In this document: positions 17,411-26,616 of the stretch, in pieces
Position numbering within the stretch: position 1 is the stretch's first letter
Layout: each line of letters begins with the position of its first letter
Assembly (NCBI GenBank): GCA_964441945.1
Contig: CAYTWB010000001.1
Location: forward strand, 124,001 to 188,000
Length of the DNA stretch: 64,000 bases
DNA from: JADGQM01 sp964441945
GTDB taxonomy: Bacteria; Desulfobacterota; Syntrophobacteria; Syntrophobacterales; Syntrophobacteraceae
Direction: 5' to 3'
Made by a program: the position numbers and the translations under genes
The notes under the pieces: model-generated
The model's input: only the letters and a program-made list of their open reading frames with translations
What the model was told of the DNA's origin: nothing
The model's database searches: none

Positions 17411-18517
17411 ATGGGCAAGAAAACGGTGTGTTTATGGCTTGCATTGCTTCTGCTGTCAATCACAGCCGTTGCTGGGCATGCGTTCGGGTCTCACTTTCTC
17501 GGAGATGTGGGCAAGCCTGCCGACTACGACCTGACCATTAAGGAGTTCCGCCATGTCATAAAGGAATTTGACGCCTATGTGAACCAACTCCCGAGTGCCT
17601 ATGACTGGAGAGATCTCAACAAGGTCACTCCGGCAAAGGACCAGGGGAACTGTGGAAGCTGTTGGGCATTCGCTTCGGTCGGTTCATTCGAGTCAAAGCT
17701 CCTGATCAACCGGGACCTGCTCTCCGACCTCTCCGAACAGCAGCAGGTCTCCTGTAATACCGCAATGGCCGGCTGCAACGGCGGCTCCATGGACGCGCTC
17801 AAGTTCTGGCAAAATGTGGGACCGATGGAGGAGAGTTGTACCGGTTATCCCTCCAATAACGGTTCAAAACCGGCGTGCTCTGATTTCTCGGACTGCAACA
17901 CACTCGATTGGCGATCCACAGGGTACTATACCGTCAATACAGCCTCCGCCAGTGAGATCAAAACCTCCCTTTACAATGACGGTCCGACCTATTTCAGGTA
18001 CGACGTTTACAGCGACTTCAACGATTTCTGGAACAATGCGGGTCCGGGGGCCGTTTATACTTACCAGAGCGGGAACTATCGAGGCGGGCATGCTGTGCTC
18101 ATAATCGGGTGGGACGACGCCAAAGCCGCCTGGCTCTGCAAAAACAGCTGGGGAGAAGAGACAGGCCCCAACGAGGACGGTACGTTTTGGATTGCCTACT
18201 CCGGTCACGCGAAAAGCCTTCGTTTCGGCATGGCCAATATGGATATCAAGCCGGTAGAGGCAACGTATTCGATTTCCGGAACGATCGAGAATGCGTATGG
18301 CATACCCATCAAGAAGGTCAAGGTCAAAGTAACCGGTCCAATAAAGAAGGTCGTGAAAACGGCCCCCGACGGCACATACACTGTTGGTGGGTTGGGAAAC
18401 GGCGACTACACGATCAAACCCAAAAAGGGCCGGTACACTTTCACCCCATCTGAGAGGACCGTGACCATCAATGGGGCCGACCTCGAAAACCAGGACTTCA
18501 CCGGAACGAAGCCCTGA
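17411..18517 (+). CDS. Secreted papain-like (C1A) cysteine protease with C-terminal regulatory-like domain
   Basis: A 368-aa exported protease. A signal peptide spans about residues 1-24. The C1A catalytic domain spans about 60-280: oxyanion Q78 and nucleophile C84 in KDQGNCGSCWAF, H227 in RGGHAVLIIGWDD, and N245 in LCKNSWGEE. Six other cysteines (for example C115, C122, C143, C156, C162) could form disulfides. Only about 35 residues separate the signal from the mature domain, so the classical long inhibitory propeptide is absent. The tail (about 285-368, YSISGTIENAYGIP onward) resembles a carboxypeptidase-regulatory-like or SpaA-like beta-sandwich. It has its own promoter and is monocistronic. 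Confidence 0.9.
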   Translation: MGKKTVCLWLALLLLSITAVAGHAFGSHFLGDVGKPADYDLTIKEFRHVIKEFDAYVNQLPSAYDWRDLNKVTPAKDQGNCGSCWAFASVGSFESKLLINRDLLSDLSEQQQVSCNTAMAGCNGGSMDALKFWQNVGPMEESCTGYPSNNGSKPACSDFSDCNTLDWRSTGYYTVNTASASEIKTSLYNDGPTYFRYDVYSDFNDFWNNAGPGAVYTYQSGNYRGGHAVLIIGWDDAKAAWLCKNSWGEETGPNEDGTFWIAYSGHAKSLRFGMANMDIKPVEATYSISGTIENAYGIPIKKVKVKVTGPIKKVVKTAPDGTYTVGGLGNGDYTIKPKKGRYTFTPSERTVTINGADLENQDFTGTKP

Positions 18518-18949
18518 TGGTCCGTGAACGCAAACAGCGCGGGGTCATGGCGAAGAGAGATCGCCTTGTGGTGCAGCATCCAACGTGGGATTCGCTTGCA
18601 CGAAAAGGGCCATAGAGGACCCTCCTGCAGCATCTTCCCGAGCACGGGGGTCAGGTCATGACGATAAGCGCCTTCCTATAGGCCACACGGGTTTCCCGTG
18701 TGGCCGTCGATTCACCTGGGAGGGTGGGAGAACCGCATCTGTAAATGTTCTTGAAGGCGTCAGCCGATGCGTCATCGCCATGGGGTGCCAATTCGGATGC
18801 CGAAGTTTTCGCAAGACGCTGTAAAACGCCGACAGAAGTGTTCCTGCAACCCCCTACCCGTCCACCTTCCTTTCCACTTCTTTCTTGGGTATAGTGATGT
18901 CGCAACTGAACAGGGAATTTTTATTGCCTGAGGAGTGTTCAAGGGTCCG
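18518..18949. other. 432-bp intergenic region before mfd
   Basis: No convincing gene is present; reading frames here are short and of atypical composition. The region holds one strong hairpin (18681-18705). Near the end there is a TATAGT (18890-18895) that could be a -10 box, with only a weak -35 match upstream. Confidence 0.6.
18681..18705. repeat. 11-bp perfect hairpin between the protease gene and mfd
   Basis: GGCCACACGGG (18681-18691) and CCCGTGTGGCC (18695-18705) are perfect inverted repeats around a TTT loop. No T-run follows on either side, so it is not a standard intrinsic terminator. It could be a stable 3' end, a transcription pause, or one copy of a palindromic repeat family. Confidence 0.6.
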
Positions 18950-21900
18950 ATGATTTTGGCAGCCTATCAAGAGGATGCATCCGGGGTCTCTTCCAGAAGC
19001 ACAGACGATCGTTTTTCAACAACTGATTCAGCACGCATCTTATCCTTCTTGAGAGATTCTCGTGAATCGATTCATCTACATGGGATACAAGAATCCGCTC
19101 TGGCTTATCTCATCTGGAAGGGACTGGATTCCCTTCGCAAACCCATCCTTTTGATTGCCCCCTCTGATCGGGAGGCGGAACAATACTTCGAGACCATATC
19201 TTTCTTTCTGGGCAAAGATCGCCAGGACCTGGATGCTCCACTCACACGAAAAGTCAGCTATTTCCCATCACGGACCGCCCACAGAGCCCAGTCCCTGGGA
19301 AAAATGGAAGCCACGGCAAGGCGTATTGAAACACTGTACAGCCTTCGTACCGCCACTTCATCCATTTTGGTTCTGACCTCGGCAACCGCACTCCTGGAGT
19401 GTCTGGCACCGCCCGAGATCCTTGCCGGACATGTAGAGTACAGAGTCAAGGGAGAGGAGATTGATATTGAAGCGCTCTGTCGGCGGCTGGTTGATCGCGG
19501 CTATTACCCCGTATCATTGGTGGAGGAATACGGGGACATCAGCAGGCGGGGCGGTGTTCTGGACATCTATGCTCCCATGTACCGTTGGCCTCTGCGGTTG
19601 GAGTTTTTTGGAGACGAACTGGAATCTATTCGTCCCTTTCATCCCAGCAGCCAGCGATCCCTCGGATCGATCGAGGACGTGCTGCTGCTCCCTGCCAGCG
19701 AGATCATCATGGATGCGGAAGCCCGAGAACGGGCTCAGGAAGCCATCTATTCAGGTGTTCGGGAGGGTCTCCTGACGCCGGCCGCTGGAAATGTATGGAT
19801 TGAAAGGATTCAGGAGGGGTTTCAGAACGATGCCTTTGAATCTGTATTCCCCATATTTTTTGAAAAGACGGCAACCCTTCTGGACTACCTGGATCCACGC
19901 ACGATCCTTTTTTGGCATGATATCGACCGAAGCCGTATGGAGACGGCTGAATACTACTGGAAGAAGTGTCGAGACTGGGCAGAGAGACCTTCCCCCAACG
20001 AATGGCAAAGACCTCCGGAAGAGCTCTTTGAGCACCCGGAACGAGTTCATGAAAACGCCGGGCGCTTTCAGCAGGTATGGATCAACGCTCTCGTTGAGCC
20101 TTCAGGTCCCTCAACGGTTTTGGACGTCGGGACCAGGAGCCACAGTGAACTGAGTCTGGCCATTCGATCTCACCAAAACAAGGAAAAGCTCCTGGAGCCC
20201 CTCGCGCTGCAGTTTCAGAAATGGCAGGCGGTCGGCACCTCATCCTTCCTGATCTGTCAGCAGAAGGAACAGGCCAGGCGCCTGGCGGAACTGCTGAGGG
20301 GATATGGTGTGGAGACCCGGCTCAGTGCTCTACCATTCGGGCGGGAGTCCTGTGATTCCCCGGCCGTAAAGGTACTCATCGGTCCATCACTGAAAGGCTT
20401 CGTATGGCCGGCGGAAAACCTGGCGATAGTCTCTGAAGAAGAGCTCTTCGGCAGGCGTTCTCGCAGGTCATCGCGGCAGCCTGTTTCGGGTATCTTTCTG
20501 AGTTCCTTTCAGGACCTGCATCTTGGAGATTTTGTCGTCCACGTCGACCATGGGATTGCCATCTACAAAGGATTGATCCATCTGAATGTGCGTGGAATTG
20601 AAAGCGATTTTCTGCTGATGGAATATCAGGTGGGAGATCGCCTTTATGTCCCGGTTGACAAACTCGCCAAAGTCCAGAAATACCTCGGCGTAGACGGGCA
20701 CGAGCCGCGTGTCGACAGGCTGGGAGGAAAGTCTTGGGAAACGGCCAAGAAGAAAGCACGCGAATCGGCTGAGCGAATCGCTCAAGAGCTTCTGAATCTT
20801 TATGCCCGGCGACAGGTAAACGAGGGGTTCCGGTTTTCTCCCCCTGACACCTTTTTTCAGGAATTTGAAGCGACTTTTTCCTACGAGGAAACAAGCGACC
20901 AGGTGAGAGCCATTGAAGACGTGCTGGCTGACATGGGTTCTTCACAGCCCATGGATCGGCTGATATGTGGTGATGTCGGCTACGGCAAAACCGAGGTGGC
21001 CATTCGCGCAGCGTTCAAAGCCGTCATGGATGGCAAACAGGTGGCCATGCTGGTGCCTACAACCGTCCTGGCGGAACAGCACTACCAGACCTTTGTTGAA
21101 CGCTTTGAAGGATTCCCTGTCAGCGTAGCCGCTTTAAGCCGTTTCAAGACCACAGCACAACAGAAGGAGGTCCTTAAAGGGTTGGAACGGGGAACGGTTG
21201 ATGTGGTCGTTGGTACCCATCGACTGCTTCAAAAGGATGTGGCCTTTCGCGACCTGGGTTTAGTCATTGTAGACGAAGAGCAGCGCTTTGGGGTGAAGCA
21301 CAAGGAAAACTTAAAGCAGCTCAGAGTCTCCGTCGATGTCTTGACCCTCTCGGCGACCCCGATCCCCAGAACACTCCACATGGCTTTGTCCGGTGTTCGG
21401 GATATGAGCGTCATCGAAACCCCGCCCCAGGATCGCCGTTCCATCGATACGTTTGTTTGCAGGTATGACGATCTGACTATTCAGGAAGCCATCCATCGGG
21501 AATTGAACCGGGGCGGGCAGGTGTTTTTCGTTCACAACCATGTAATGAGCATCTATCAGATGGCAGCCAAGCTGAGCCGTTTGCTGCCCGGCGTGAACAT
21601 TGCTGTGGCGCACGGTCAGATGAAAGAACGGGAACTGGAAAAGGTCATGCTGGACTTCATTCACCGCAAGGTGGAGGTCCTGGTGTGCACGACGATCATC
21701 GAATCCGGATTGGACATCCCGGCAGCCAATACCATTATCATCAATCGTGCCGATAAATTCGGTCTGGCACAGATATATCAGCTGCGGGGACGGGTCGGGC
21801 GGTCGAGCGAACAGGCTTACGCCTATCTGCTGGTACCGGGAGAAGATCTCGTCTCAAGAGATGCTCAAAAACGCCTGCGGGCACTCCTGGATTTCAGCGA

Positions 21901-22531
21901 ACTTGGGGCCGGCTTCAAGATTGCCTTGAACGATTTGCAAATCCGGGGAGGAGGAACCATCCTCGGCGCATCACAATCGGGGCATGTCGCAGCCATCGGT
22001 TATGAGCTCTACCTGGAACTCATCGAAAAAACCGTTTGCGAACTGAAAGGCGAAAAGGTCGAGACGGAGGCGATAGAGCCGGAAATGAACCTCCAAATCT
22101 CTGCCTTCTTGCCTGACACGTACATTCCGAATACGGATCAACGGCTCATCGCGTACAAGAGGCTGGCGACAACCACGGAAGGACCCGAGGTGGACGACCT
22201 GAAAAAGGAATGGCGAGATCGTTACGGTCAACTTCCTGAAAGCGCCCGGGACCTGATTCTCCTGGCAAAGATACGTTTGATGTTGAAACGCATCGGTATT
22301 GTGCGGATCGACGGCGAGGATGAATCCTTCTGTCTTTATTACGGAAAGGAGACGAGCCTCCGGTTATTCGCTTCCTTTCTGGAACGGATCAAATGTGCGT
22401 TTACAATAGTGGCGGAACGTAAGCTGAGAGTCGATGTCTGGGGACGTGACCTGACTCATCGCCTGGTGCGTTTGAAAAGGATCTTGCACGACTTTTCGGG
22501 TCATGCTACTGATATCAAGTCACTTCAGTAG
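18950..22531 (+). CDS. mfd: Transcription-repair coupling factor Mfd
   Basis: A 1193-aa Mfd that displaces RNA polymerase stalled at lesions and recruits UvrA. Domains in order are a UvrB-homology region (about 30-350) and the RNA-polymerase-interacting CarD-like domain near residue 520 (DLHLGDFVVHVDHGIAIYKG). The RecG-like translocase follows, with Walker A GDVGYGKTE (about 674) and DEEQ box VIVDEEQRFGVKHKE. The RNA-translocating helicase end reads YQLRGRVGRSSEQAYAYLL, before a C-terminal TRCF domain. ATG 18950 with AAGGG 5 nt upstream is preferred; GTG 18935 in frame is the alternative. It heads a plus-strand run through recO. Confidence 0.97.
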   Translation: MILAAYQEDASGVSSRSTDDRFSTTDSARILSFLRDSRESIHLHGIQESALAYLIWKGLDSLRKPILLIAPSDREAEQYFETISFFLGKDRQDLDAPLTRKVSYFPSRTAHRAQSLGKMEATARRIETLYSLRTATSSILVLTSATALLECLAPPEILAGHVEYRVKGEEIDIEALCRRLVDRGYYPVSLVEEYGDISRRGGVLDIYAPMYRWPLRLEFFGDELESIRPFHPSSQRSLGSIEDVLLLPASEIIMDAEARERAQEAIYSGVREGLLTPAAGNVWIERIQEGFQNDAFESVFPIFFEKTATLLDYLDPRTILFWHDIDRSRMETAEYYWKKCRDWAERPSPNEWQRPPEELFEHPERVHENAGRFQQVWINALVEPSGPSTVLDVGTRSHSELSLAIRSHQNKEKLLEPLALQFQKWQAVGTSSFLICQQKEQARRLAELLRGYGVETRLSALPFGRESCDSPAVKVLIGPSLKGFVWPAENLAIVSEEELFGRRSRRSSRQPVSGIFLSSFQDLHLGDFVVHVDHGIAIYKGLIHLNVRGIESDFLLMEYQVGDRLYVPVDKLAKVQKYLGVDGHEPRVDRLGGKSWETAKKKARESAERIAQELLNLYARRQVNEGFRFSPPDTFFQEFEATFSYEETSDQVRAIEDVLADMGSSQPMDRLICGDVGYGKTEVAIRAAFKAVMDGKQVAMLVPTTVLAEQHYQTFVERFEGFPVSVAALSRFKTTAQQKEVLKGLERGTVDVVVGTHRLLQKDVAFRDLGLVIVDEEQRFGVKHKENLKQLRVSVDVLTLSATPIPRTLHMALSGVRDMSVIETPPQDRRSIDTFVCRYDDLTIQEAIHRELNRGGQVFFVHNHVMSIYQMAAKLSRLLPGVNIAVAHGQMKERELEKVMLDFIHRKVEVLVCTTIIESGLDIPAANTIIINRADKFGLAQIYQLRGRVGRSSEQAYAYLLVPGEDLVSRDAQKRLRALLDFSELGAGFKIALNDLQIRGGGTILGASQSGHVAAIGYELYLELIEKTVCELKGEKVETEAIEPEMNLQISAFLPDTYIPNTDQRLIAYKRLATTTEGPEVDDLKKEWRDRYGQLPESARDLILLAKIRLMLKRIGIVRIDGEDESFCLYYGKETSLRLFASFLERIKCAFTIVAERKLRVDVWGRDLTHRLVRLKRILHDFSGHATDIKSLQ

Positions 22532-22590
22532 GTTATCTGCAAGCGGCAGAATGTCGCTATCCCGGGAAGACGGGAACGGGGAGAAAACGC

Positions 22591-23550
22591 ATGCGCTCGT
22601 CTGTAAAGCTTAGTTTTTTGATTGTGGGTCTGATAGCTTTGTTTGGCTTGGCCCAGGCGGAGACCCTTGACCGAATTGTGGCTGTAGTCAATGGAGAAAT
22701 CATCCTCTATAGCGAGCTTCAGGAACAACTCCGCCGGCTGACACAAGCGGCTCCGGAGCTTAAGACTGATGATCCGGCACAGCGTTCGAAAATGGAACGG
22801 GAAGTGCTGCAGCAGATGGTCCGAGACCGCTTGTCGGACCAGGAAATACAACGGCTCAAGATCCTTGTGATGCCAAGAGAAGTGGACGAGACCATCGCGG
22901 CAATCAAACAGGAAAATCACTTCACAGAGGCTCAATTTGATTACATACTGCAGCAGCAGGGGCAAACCCGCGATCAGTTTCGCCAGCAGGTCAAAAGGGA
23001 CCTGGAACGATCCCGGCTGGTGGATCGGGTCTTGAAAGCCAAAACGATCATAACCCCGGAGCAGATTGATGCGTACCTGAAAAATGACCAGAACAGTCTT
23101 GCAGAGAAGCGACGCTTGGCGCTCATAATGCTCCCATACCCGCAAGGGGCTGACGCACAAAAGACTGAGGAAGTAGACAAGCTGGCACGGGACGTCGTGA
23201 ATCGCTTGAAGGGCGGTGCAGACTTTTACAAACTGGCACGCGAGTATTCCAAGGGACCTGCAGCGGACGAGGGAGGGGACCTCGGTTATCTCAGCGCAGA
23301 TGAACTCGCACCGCAAATTGAAGCGTCCACGCGGGGACTCAAGCCCGGGGAGATGACGGACCTGATCAAAACACCCTCGGGATACTTTATTCTGAAGGTA
23401 ACGGACATTCAGAGAGAAAGACAGTCCGCTACGGACTCCACCGTGCGGGAGAAGGCTCGCAGACAGCTTTTCCAGATGGAGATGAACCGTAAGTTTCAGG
23501 ATTGGGTGAAGGAACTTGAATCTCGATCCTTTATTCAGATCTCCCTGTAA
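22591..23550 (+). CDS. SurA-like periplasmic chaperone / peptidyl-prolyl isomerase
   Basis: A 319-aa exported foldase. A signal peptide covers about residues 1-24 (ending AQAE). A SurA_N domain starts at LDRIVAVVNGEIILYSELQE and runs to about 165. A single parvulin domain spans about 170-275 (RLALIMLPYPQGAD through GGDLGYLSADELAPQIE to SGYFILKVTDI). E. coli SurA has two parvulin domains and is longer, so this is the short one-domain type common in deltaproteobacteria. It likely assists outer-membrane protein folding. It follows mfd by 59 bp and precedes the RodZ-like gene. Confidence 0.88.
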   Translation: MRSSVKLSFLIVGLIALFGLAQAETLDRIVAVVNGEIILYSELQEQLRRLTQAAPELKTDDPAQRSKMEREVLQQMVRDRLSDQEIQRLKILVMPREVDETIAAIKQENHFTEAQFDYILQQQGQTRDQFRQQVKRDLERSRLVDRVLKAKTIITPEQIDAYLKNDQNSLAEKRRLALIMLPYPQGADAQKTEEVDKLARDVVNRLKGGADFYKLAREYSKGPAADEGGDLGYLSADELAPQIEASTRGLKPGEMTDLIKTPSGYFILKVTDIQRERQSATDSTVREKARRQLFQMEMNRKFQDWVKELESRSFIQISL

Positions 23551-23624
23551 CAGCCTGCTGCGATGTTGGGGGAGTACAGGATGTTGACCAGAGTCCCGGT
23601 CACGGAATCGACGGGTGCCGTCTT

Positions 23625-24521
23625 ATGAACGAGGGGCCGGTTCAGCCGGATCGCATGAAGGAACTTGCCGAACACCTGAAGGCCGAAAGGTTAAACCACG
23701 GTTTGACCCTGCAGGAGATGTCGGATCGCGTCCGAGTCAGTATCAGCATGCTTGAGGCTCTGGAACAAGGGCACTGCGAGCGTATCGGGACCGGCTTGCT
23801 GATTCGCAGTTTCATCCGGAATTACTGCAATGTCCTGGGGATTGACGCACGACCATTGCTTGAGAAACACGCTGCGGACATTCTCGCCTGTGATCAGCAG
23901 GAAGACGGCATTCAACGTTTCGGAAAGTGGTCGAAGGCCTTCAGGAAGAAAAGCCGGGTTGGGATATTCGCCGTGCTCATTCTCGGTATCGTCGTGCTGT
24001 GCGGTGTTTATGGAGGAGTGTGGTTCTGGAAGTATAAGGAACAGGCAGAGAACTCACAATCCCTGAAAAAATCGGGTTATCCGCAGCAGGACTTGCCGGC
24101 CGACCTTTCCGAAAGAAGCGGCGATAAAGGCTGGAAGGCACAACCCGGCGCATCGACTGCCACGCGTCAGGAAACCGCCATGCCAAGAGCTCCCGTAATG
24201 GGAGCCGGTCCATCCGATATTTTGACTGAACCGGCCGAAAGACCGGTTGCTTCCACACAAGCTGCCGACAAGCACCGGTTCAGCGTGGAAGCGGTTCAGA
24301 AGACCTGGATTCAGGTTTCGATGGATGATAAGAACACTCAGGATGCTTTGCTGGAACCAGGAGAGAAGCGCGAATGGGAGGCTTCCACCAACATGAAGAT
24401 CATTGTTGGAAACGCCGGCGGCATTCACATGCAATGGGATGGCCGCCCGATAGAAGTCCCAGCCAAACCGGGTAGTGTATTGCGCTTCAGCCTCCCCGAC
24501 CAGCGGTATGTAAAGGAATAA
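23625..24521 (+). CDS. RodZ-like HTH/single-pass membrane protein (DUF4115)
   Basis: A 298-aa bitopic membrane protein. An HTH_25 domain (about 11-80; LTLQEMSDRVRVSISMLEALEQ) is followed by basic residues and one transmembrane helix (about 109-131). A Pro/Ala/Ser-rich periplasmic linker comes next, then a C-terminal DUF4115 domain (about 220-296; FSVEAVQKTWIQVSMDD to RPIEVPAKPGSVLRFSL). RodZ proteins tie MreB filaments to the cell-wall elongation complex. No mreB is in the window, so this role is by family only. recO begins 13 nt after its stop. Confidence 0.83.
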   Translation: MNEGPVQPDRMKELAEHLKAERLNHGLTLQEMSDRVRVSISMLEALEQGHCERIGTGLLIRSFIRNYCNVLGIDARPLLEKHAADILACDQQEDGIQRFGKWSKAFRKKSRVGIFAVLILGIVVLCGVYGGVWFWKYKEQAENSQSLKKSGYPQQDLPADLSERSGDKGWKAQPGASTATRQETAMPRAPVMGAGPSDILTEPAERPVASTQAADKHRFSVEAVQKTWIQVSMDDKNTQDALLEPGEKREWEASTNMKIIVGNAGGIHMQWDGRPIEVPAKPGSVLRFSLPDQRYVKE

Positions 24522-24534
24522 GAAAAGACCGGGA

Positions 24535-25287
24535 ATGGAGGTTTCCGAGACAGAAGCCATCATCTTGAGCTGCAAGGATCACGGTGAATCGGATCGGCTC
24601 GTGCTCTGTTACAGTGAACATGCCGGTAAACTCAAAGGAATTGCCAAAGGTGCAAGGCGGAGCAAGAAACGCTTTGTCCATACCTTTGAACCGTGCAGTC
24701 TGGTCAGAGTGAGCTACCGCACTCGAAAAGGGTGGGTATGGATTGAGGCGTGTGCATTGCTGGAACCCCACTTGGGTTTGCGCGTTGATCTGAAGCGATG
24801 GGGCTATGCAGCGTTGATTTCGGAGATTATGATCGAGATGGTTCCTGATGGAGAATCACAGCCGGACCTTTTTTCGCTCTTGAAGGAGACCTTCAGTCAG
24901 TTGGCGCTGAGCGTGGATCCGCTCAATATCGTTTTGCTTTTCCTGCTTCGCTTTCGTCATATCATGGGCTACCTTCCTTCGCTCGAGCGGTGTGAGGTCT
25001 GCCATCGCCCCTTGAAGTCCGCCAACTACTGGTGGTGGCAGGTGAGCCATGGGATGCTGGTCTGTTCGGAACATCATCAGCCGGATGCCAACCGTTTGCG
25101 GCTCGATTTGGGGACCCTGGTTCTCATCGACCAGGCCAGGTGTCTTTCGTTGACCAAGATCTGGCGTCTTCGTATTTCGCAGCATCGGAAGACTCCGCTT
25201 TTGAACGCTCTGTTGGACTGGATTCGGGAGCATATCAAGAAGGACCTTAGAAGTCTGAGACTCCTGGAGCAACTGCAGTCTGCATAG
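24535..25287 (+). CDS. recO: DNA repair protein RecO
   Basis: A 250-aa RecO, which with RecR loads RecA onto SSB-coated single strands. The N-terminal OB-fold (about 1-80) starts MEVSETEAIILSCKDHGESDRLV and contains GIAKGARRSKKRF. The helical C-terminal domain carries a zinc-finger-like pattern, CEVCHRPL (about 153-160) paired with HGMLVCSEHH (about 174-183). Length matches the family. It lies between the RodZ-like gene (13-nt gap) and the CcdA-like gene (25-nt gap). Confidence 0.93.
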   Translation: MEVSETEAIILSCKDHGESDRLVLCYSEHAGKLKGIAKGARRSKKRFVHTFEPCSLVRVSYRTRKGWVWIEACALLEPHLGLRVDLKRWGYAALISEIMIEMVPDGESQPDLFSLLKETFSQLALSVDPLNIVLLFLLRFRHIMGYLPSLERCEVCHRPLKSANYWWWQVSHGMLVCSEHHQPDANRLRLDLGTLVLIDQARCLSLTKIWRLRISQHRKTPLLNALLDWIREHIKKDLRSLRLLEQLQSA

Positions 25288-25312
25288 ATGGAGCAAAGGC
25301 TGAGGAGTAGAC

Positions 25313-26020
25313 TTGGAGTGGATTAATCATTTTGAAGGAGTTGCGCGAGATCAGCACTACCTGGCGCTTCTTCTGGCCTATGCAGGCGGGGTCCTGGCAA
25401 GTTTCACCCCGTGCACCTATCCAATGATGCCGATTACCGTCGCCTTTGTTGGAGCCAAGGCCCATGGCAGTCGTTGGAGAGGTTTTGTCCTTTCCTCCTT
25501 CTATGTCTTTGGCCTTGCTGTTGTGTATTCGGCCCTCGGCGCCTTTGCCGCCCTGACCGGCGGACTCTTTGGGGCCCTGACGACAAACAAATGGACTTAC
25601 CTGGTCGTAGGGAATATTTGTCTTGTCTTTGGGCTGGCAATGCTCGAGATCATTCCTCTCAGGCCTCCGGCATTTCTCAACCGAATCCAGGTGAGAAACA
25701 TTCCCGGACACGACATCTTATCCAGTGTGTTTCTTGGAGGAGCGTCCGCGCTGGTGATCAGCACTTGCACCACACCCATTTTGGGCGTACTCTTGACCGT
25801 CGTGGCCACACAACAGGACATTGCCTGGGGCATTGGAATGCTGTTTGCTTTCTCTTATGGTATCGGGAGTTTAGTCATTTTGCTGGGGACCTTTACGGGC
25901 CTTCTAACCTCACTCCCACGCTCCGGAATCTGGATGCGGCGTATTCAGAAATCCTTTGGAGTGCTCATGATCTTGGCTGCAGAATATTTTTTTATTAAGA
26001 CAGGAGAACTCTGGCTATGA
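25313..26020 (+). CDS. CcdA/DsbD-type transmembrane thiol-disulfide carrier
   Basis: A 235-aa protein with about six membrane helices that passes electrons from cytoplasmic thioredoxin across the inner membrane. The two redox cysteines are in DsbD-like contexts: C34 in ASFTPCTYPMMP and C152 in VISTCTTPILG. It corresponds to the central domain of DsbD without the two periplasmic domains. The start is TTG at 25313 with GAGGAG upstream; no ATG lies before the first helix. It overlaps the tlpA-like gene by 4 nt (ATGA), so that protein is its probable partner. Confidence 0.88.
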   Translation: MEWINHFEGVARDQHYLALLLAYAGGVLASFTPCTYPMMPITVAFVGAKAHGSRWRGFVLSSFYVFGLAVVYSALGAFAALTGGLFGALTTNKWTYLVVGNICLVFGLAMLEIIPLRPPAFLNRIQVRNIPGHDILSSVFLGGASALVISTCTTPILGVLLTVVATQQDIAWGIGMLFAFSYGIGSLVILLGTFTGLLTSLPRSGIWMRRIQKSFGVLMILAAEYFFIKTGELWL

Positions 26021-26568
26021 ACTCCAGGACGGATCAGATAAGACCGTTGTCCCTTTTGATTGCGATCGCGGCGAGCCTCCTGCTGCTCGTTCATCCAAAA
26101 GCAAGTGCCACGGAATCCCGCGATGTGACGAATCTGGCCTCCCTTTTCGATCTTGCCGCAGACAGCAAGTCGCCCGCTACGGACTTTGAACTCCCCAACC
26201 TGGATGGAACGACGGTCCGTTTGAGCAAATTCAAGGGTCAACGCCCGGTGCTGCTCTATTTTTGGGCGACATGGTGCCAGTACTGCTCCTCGGTCAGGCC
26301 CGCAGTGATGAAACTGCGAGAAAAAACAGGGCCGGGTGAAATGGAGATACTCGCCATTGATGTCGGCGGATCGGATTCCCTTGAGAGGGTTAAGCGTTAC
26401 CAGGAAGGACATCCGGTATCATGGCCCGTTCTCTATGACGGTGAGGGTAAAGTGGCCAGGGTGTATAGGGTCCAGGGAATACCGCTGTTCATACTCGTAA
26501 ACAAAGAAGGCAATATTGTCTACCGGGACACCGAACCCCCGTCAGATGTGAGAAAATATCTCCAATAA
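26017..26568 (+). CDS. Exported thioredoxin-fold oxidoreductase (TlpA/ResA-like)
   Basis: A 183-aa periplasmic thiol-disulfide oxidoreductase. A hydrophobic leader covers about residues 9-27, then an AhpC-TSA/Redoxin fold starting ATDFELPNLDGTTVRLSKF. The active site is CQYC in YFWATWCQYCSSVRP (about residue 88), and the cis-Pro segment is VQGIPLFILVNKEG. It probably receives electrons from the CcdA-like protein it overlaps and reduces apocytochrome c or other exported thiols. No cytochrome maturation genes are adjacent. Confidence 0.9.
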   Translation: MNSRTDQIRPLSLLIAIAASLLLLVHPKASATESRDVTNLASLFDLAADSKSPATDFELPNLDGTTVRLSKFKGQRPVLLYFWATWCQYCSSVRPAVMKLREKTGPGEMEILAIDVGGSDSLERVKRYQEGHPVSWPVLYDGEGKVARVYRVQGIPLFILVNKEGNIVYRDTEPPSDVRKYLQ

Positions 26569-26616
26569 TCCCGGCCCGGGGTTTCATGAACAGCCCATTC
26601 CGACAGAGAGTAAGTC

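Noticed and set aside
18585..18824. A short plus-strand frame in the gap before mfd
   Set aside because: Its composition is unlike the neighbours, there is no ribosome site, and it runs through the hairpin at 18681-18705.
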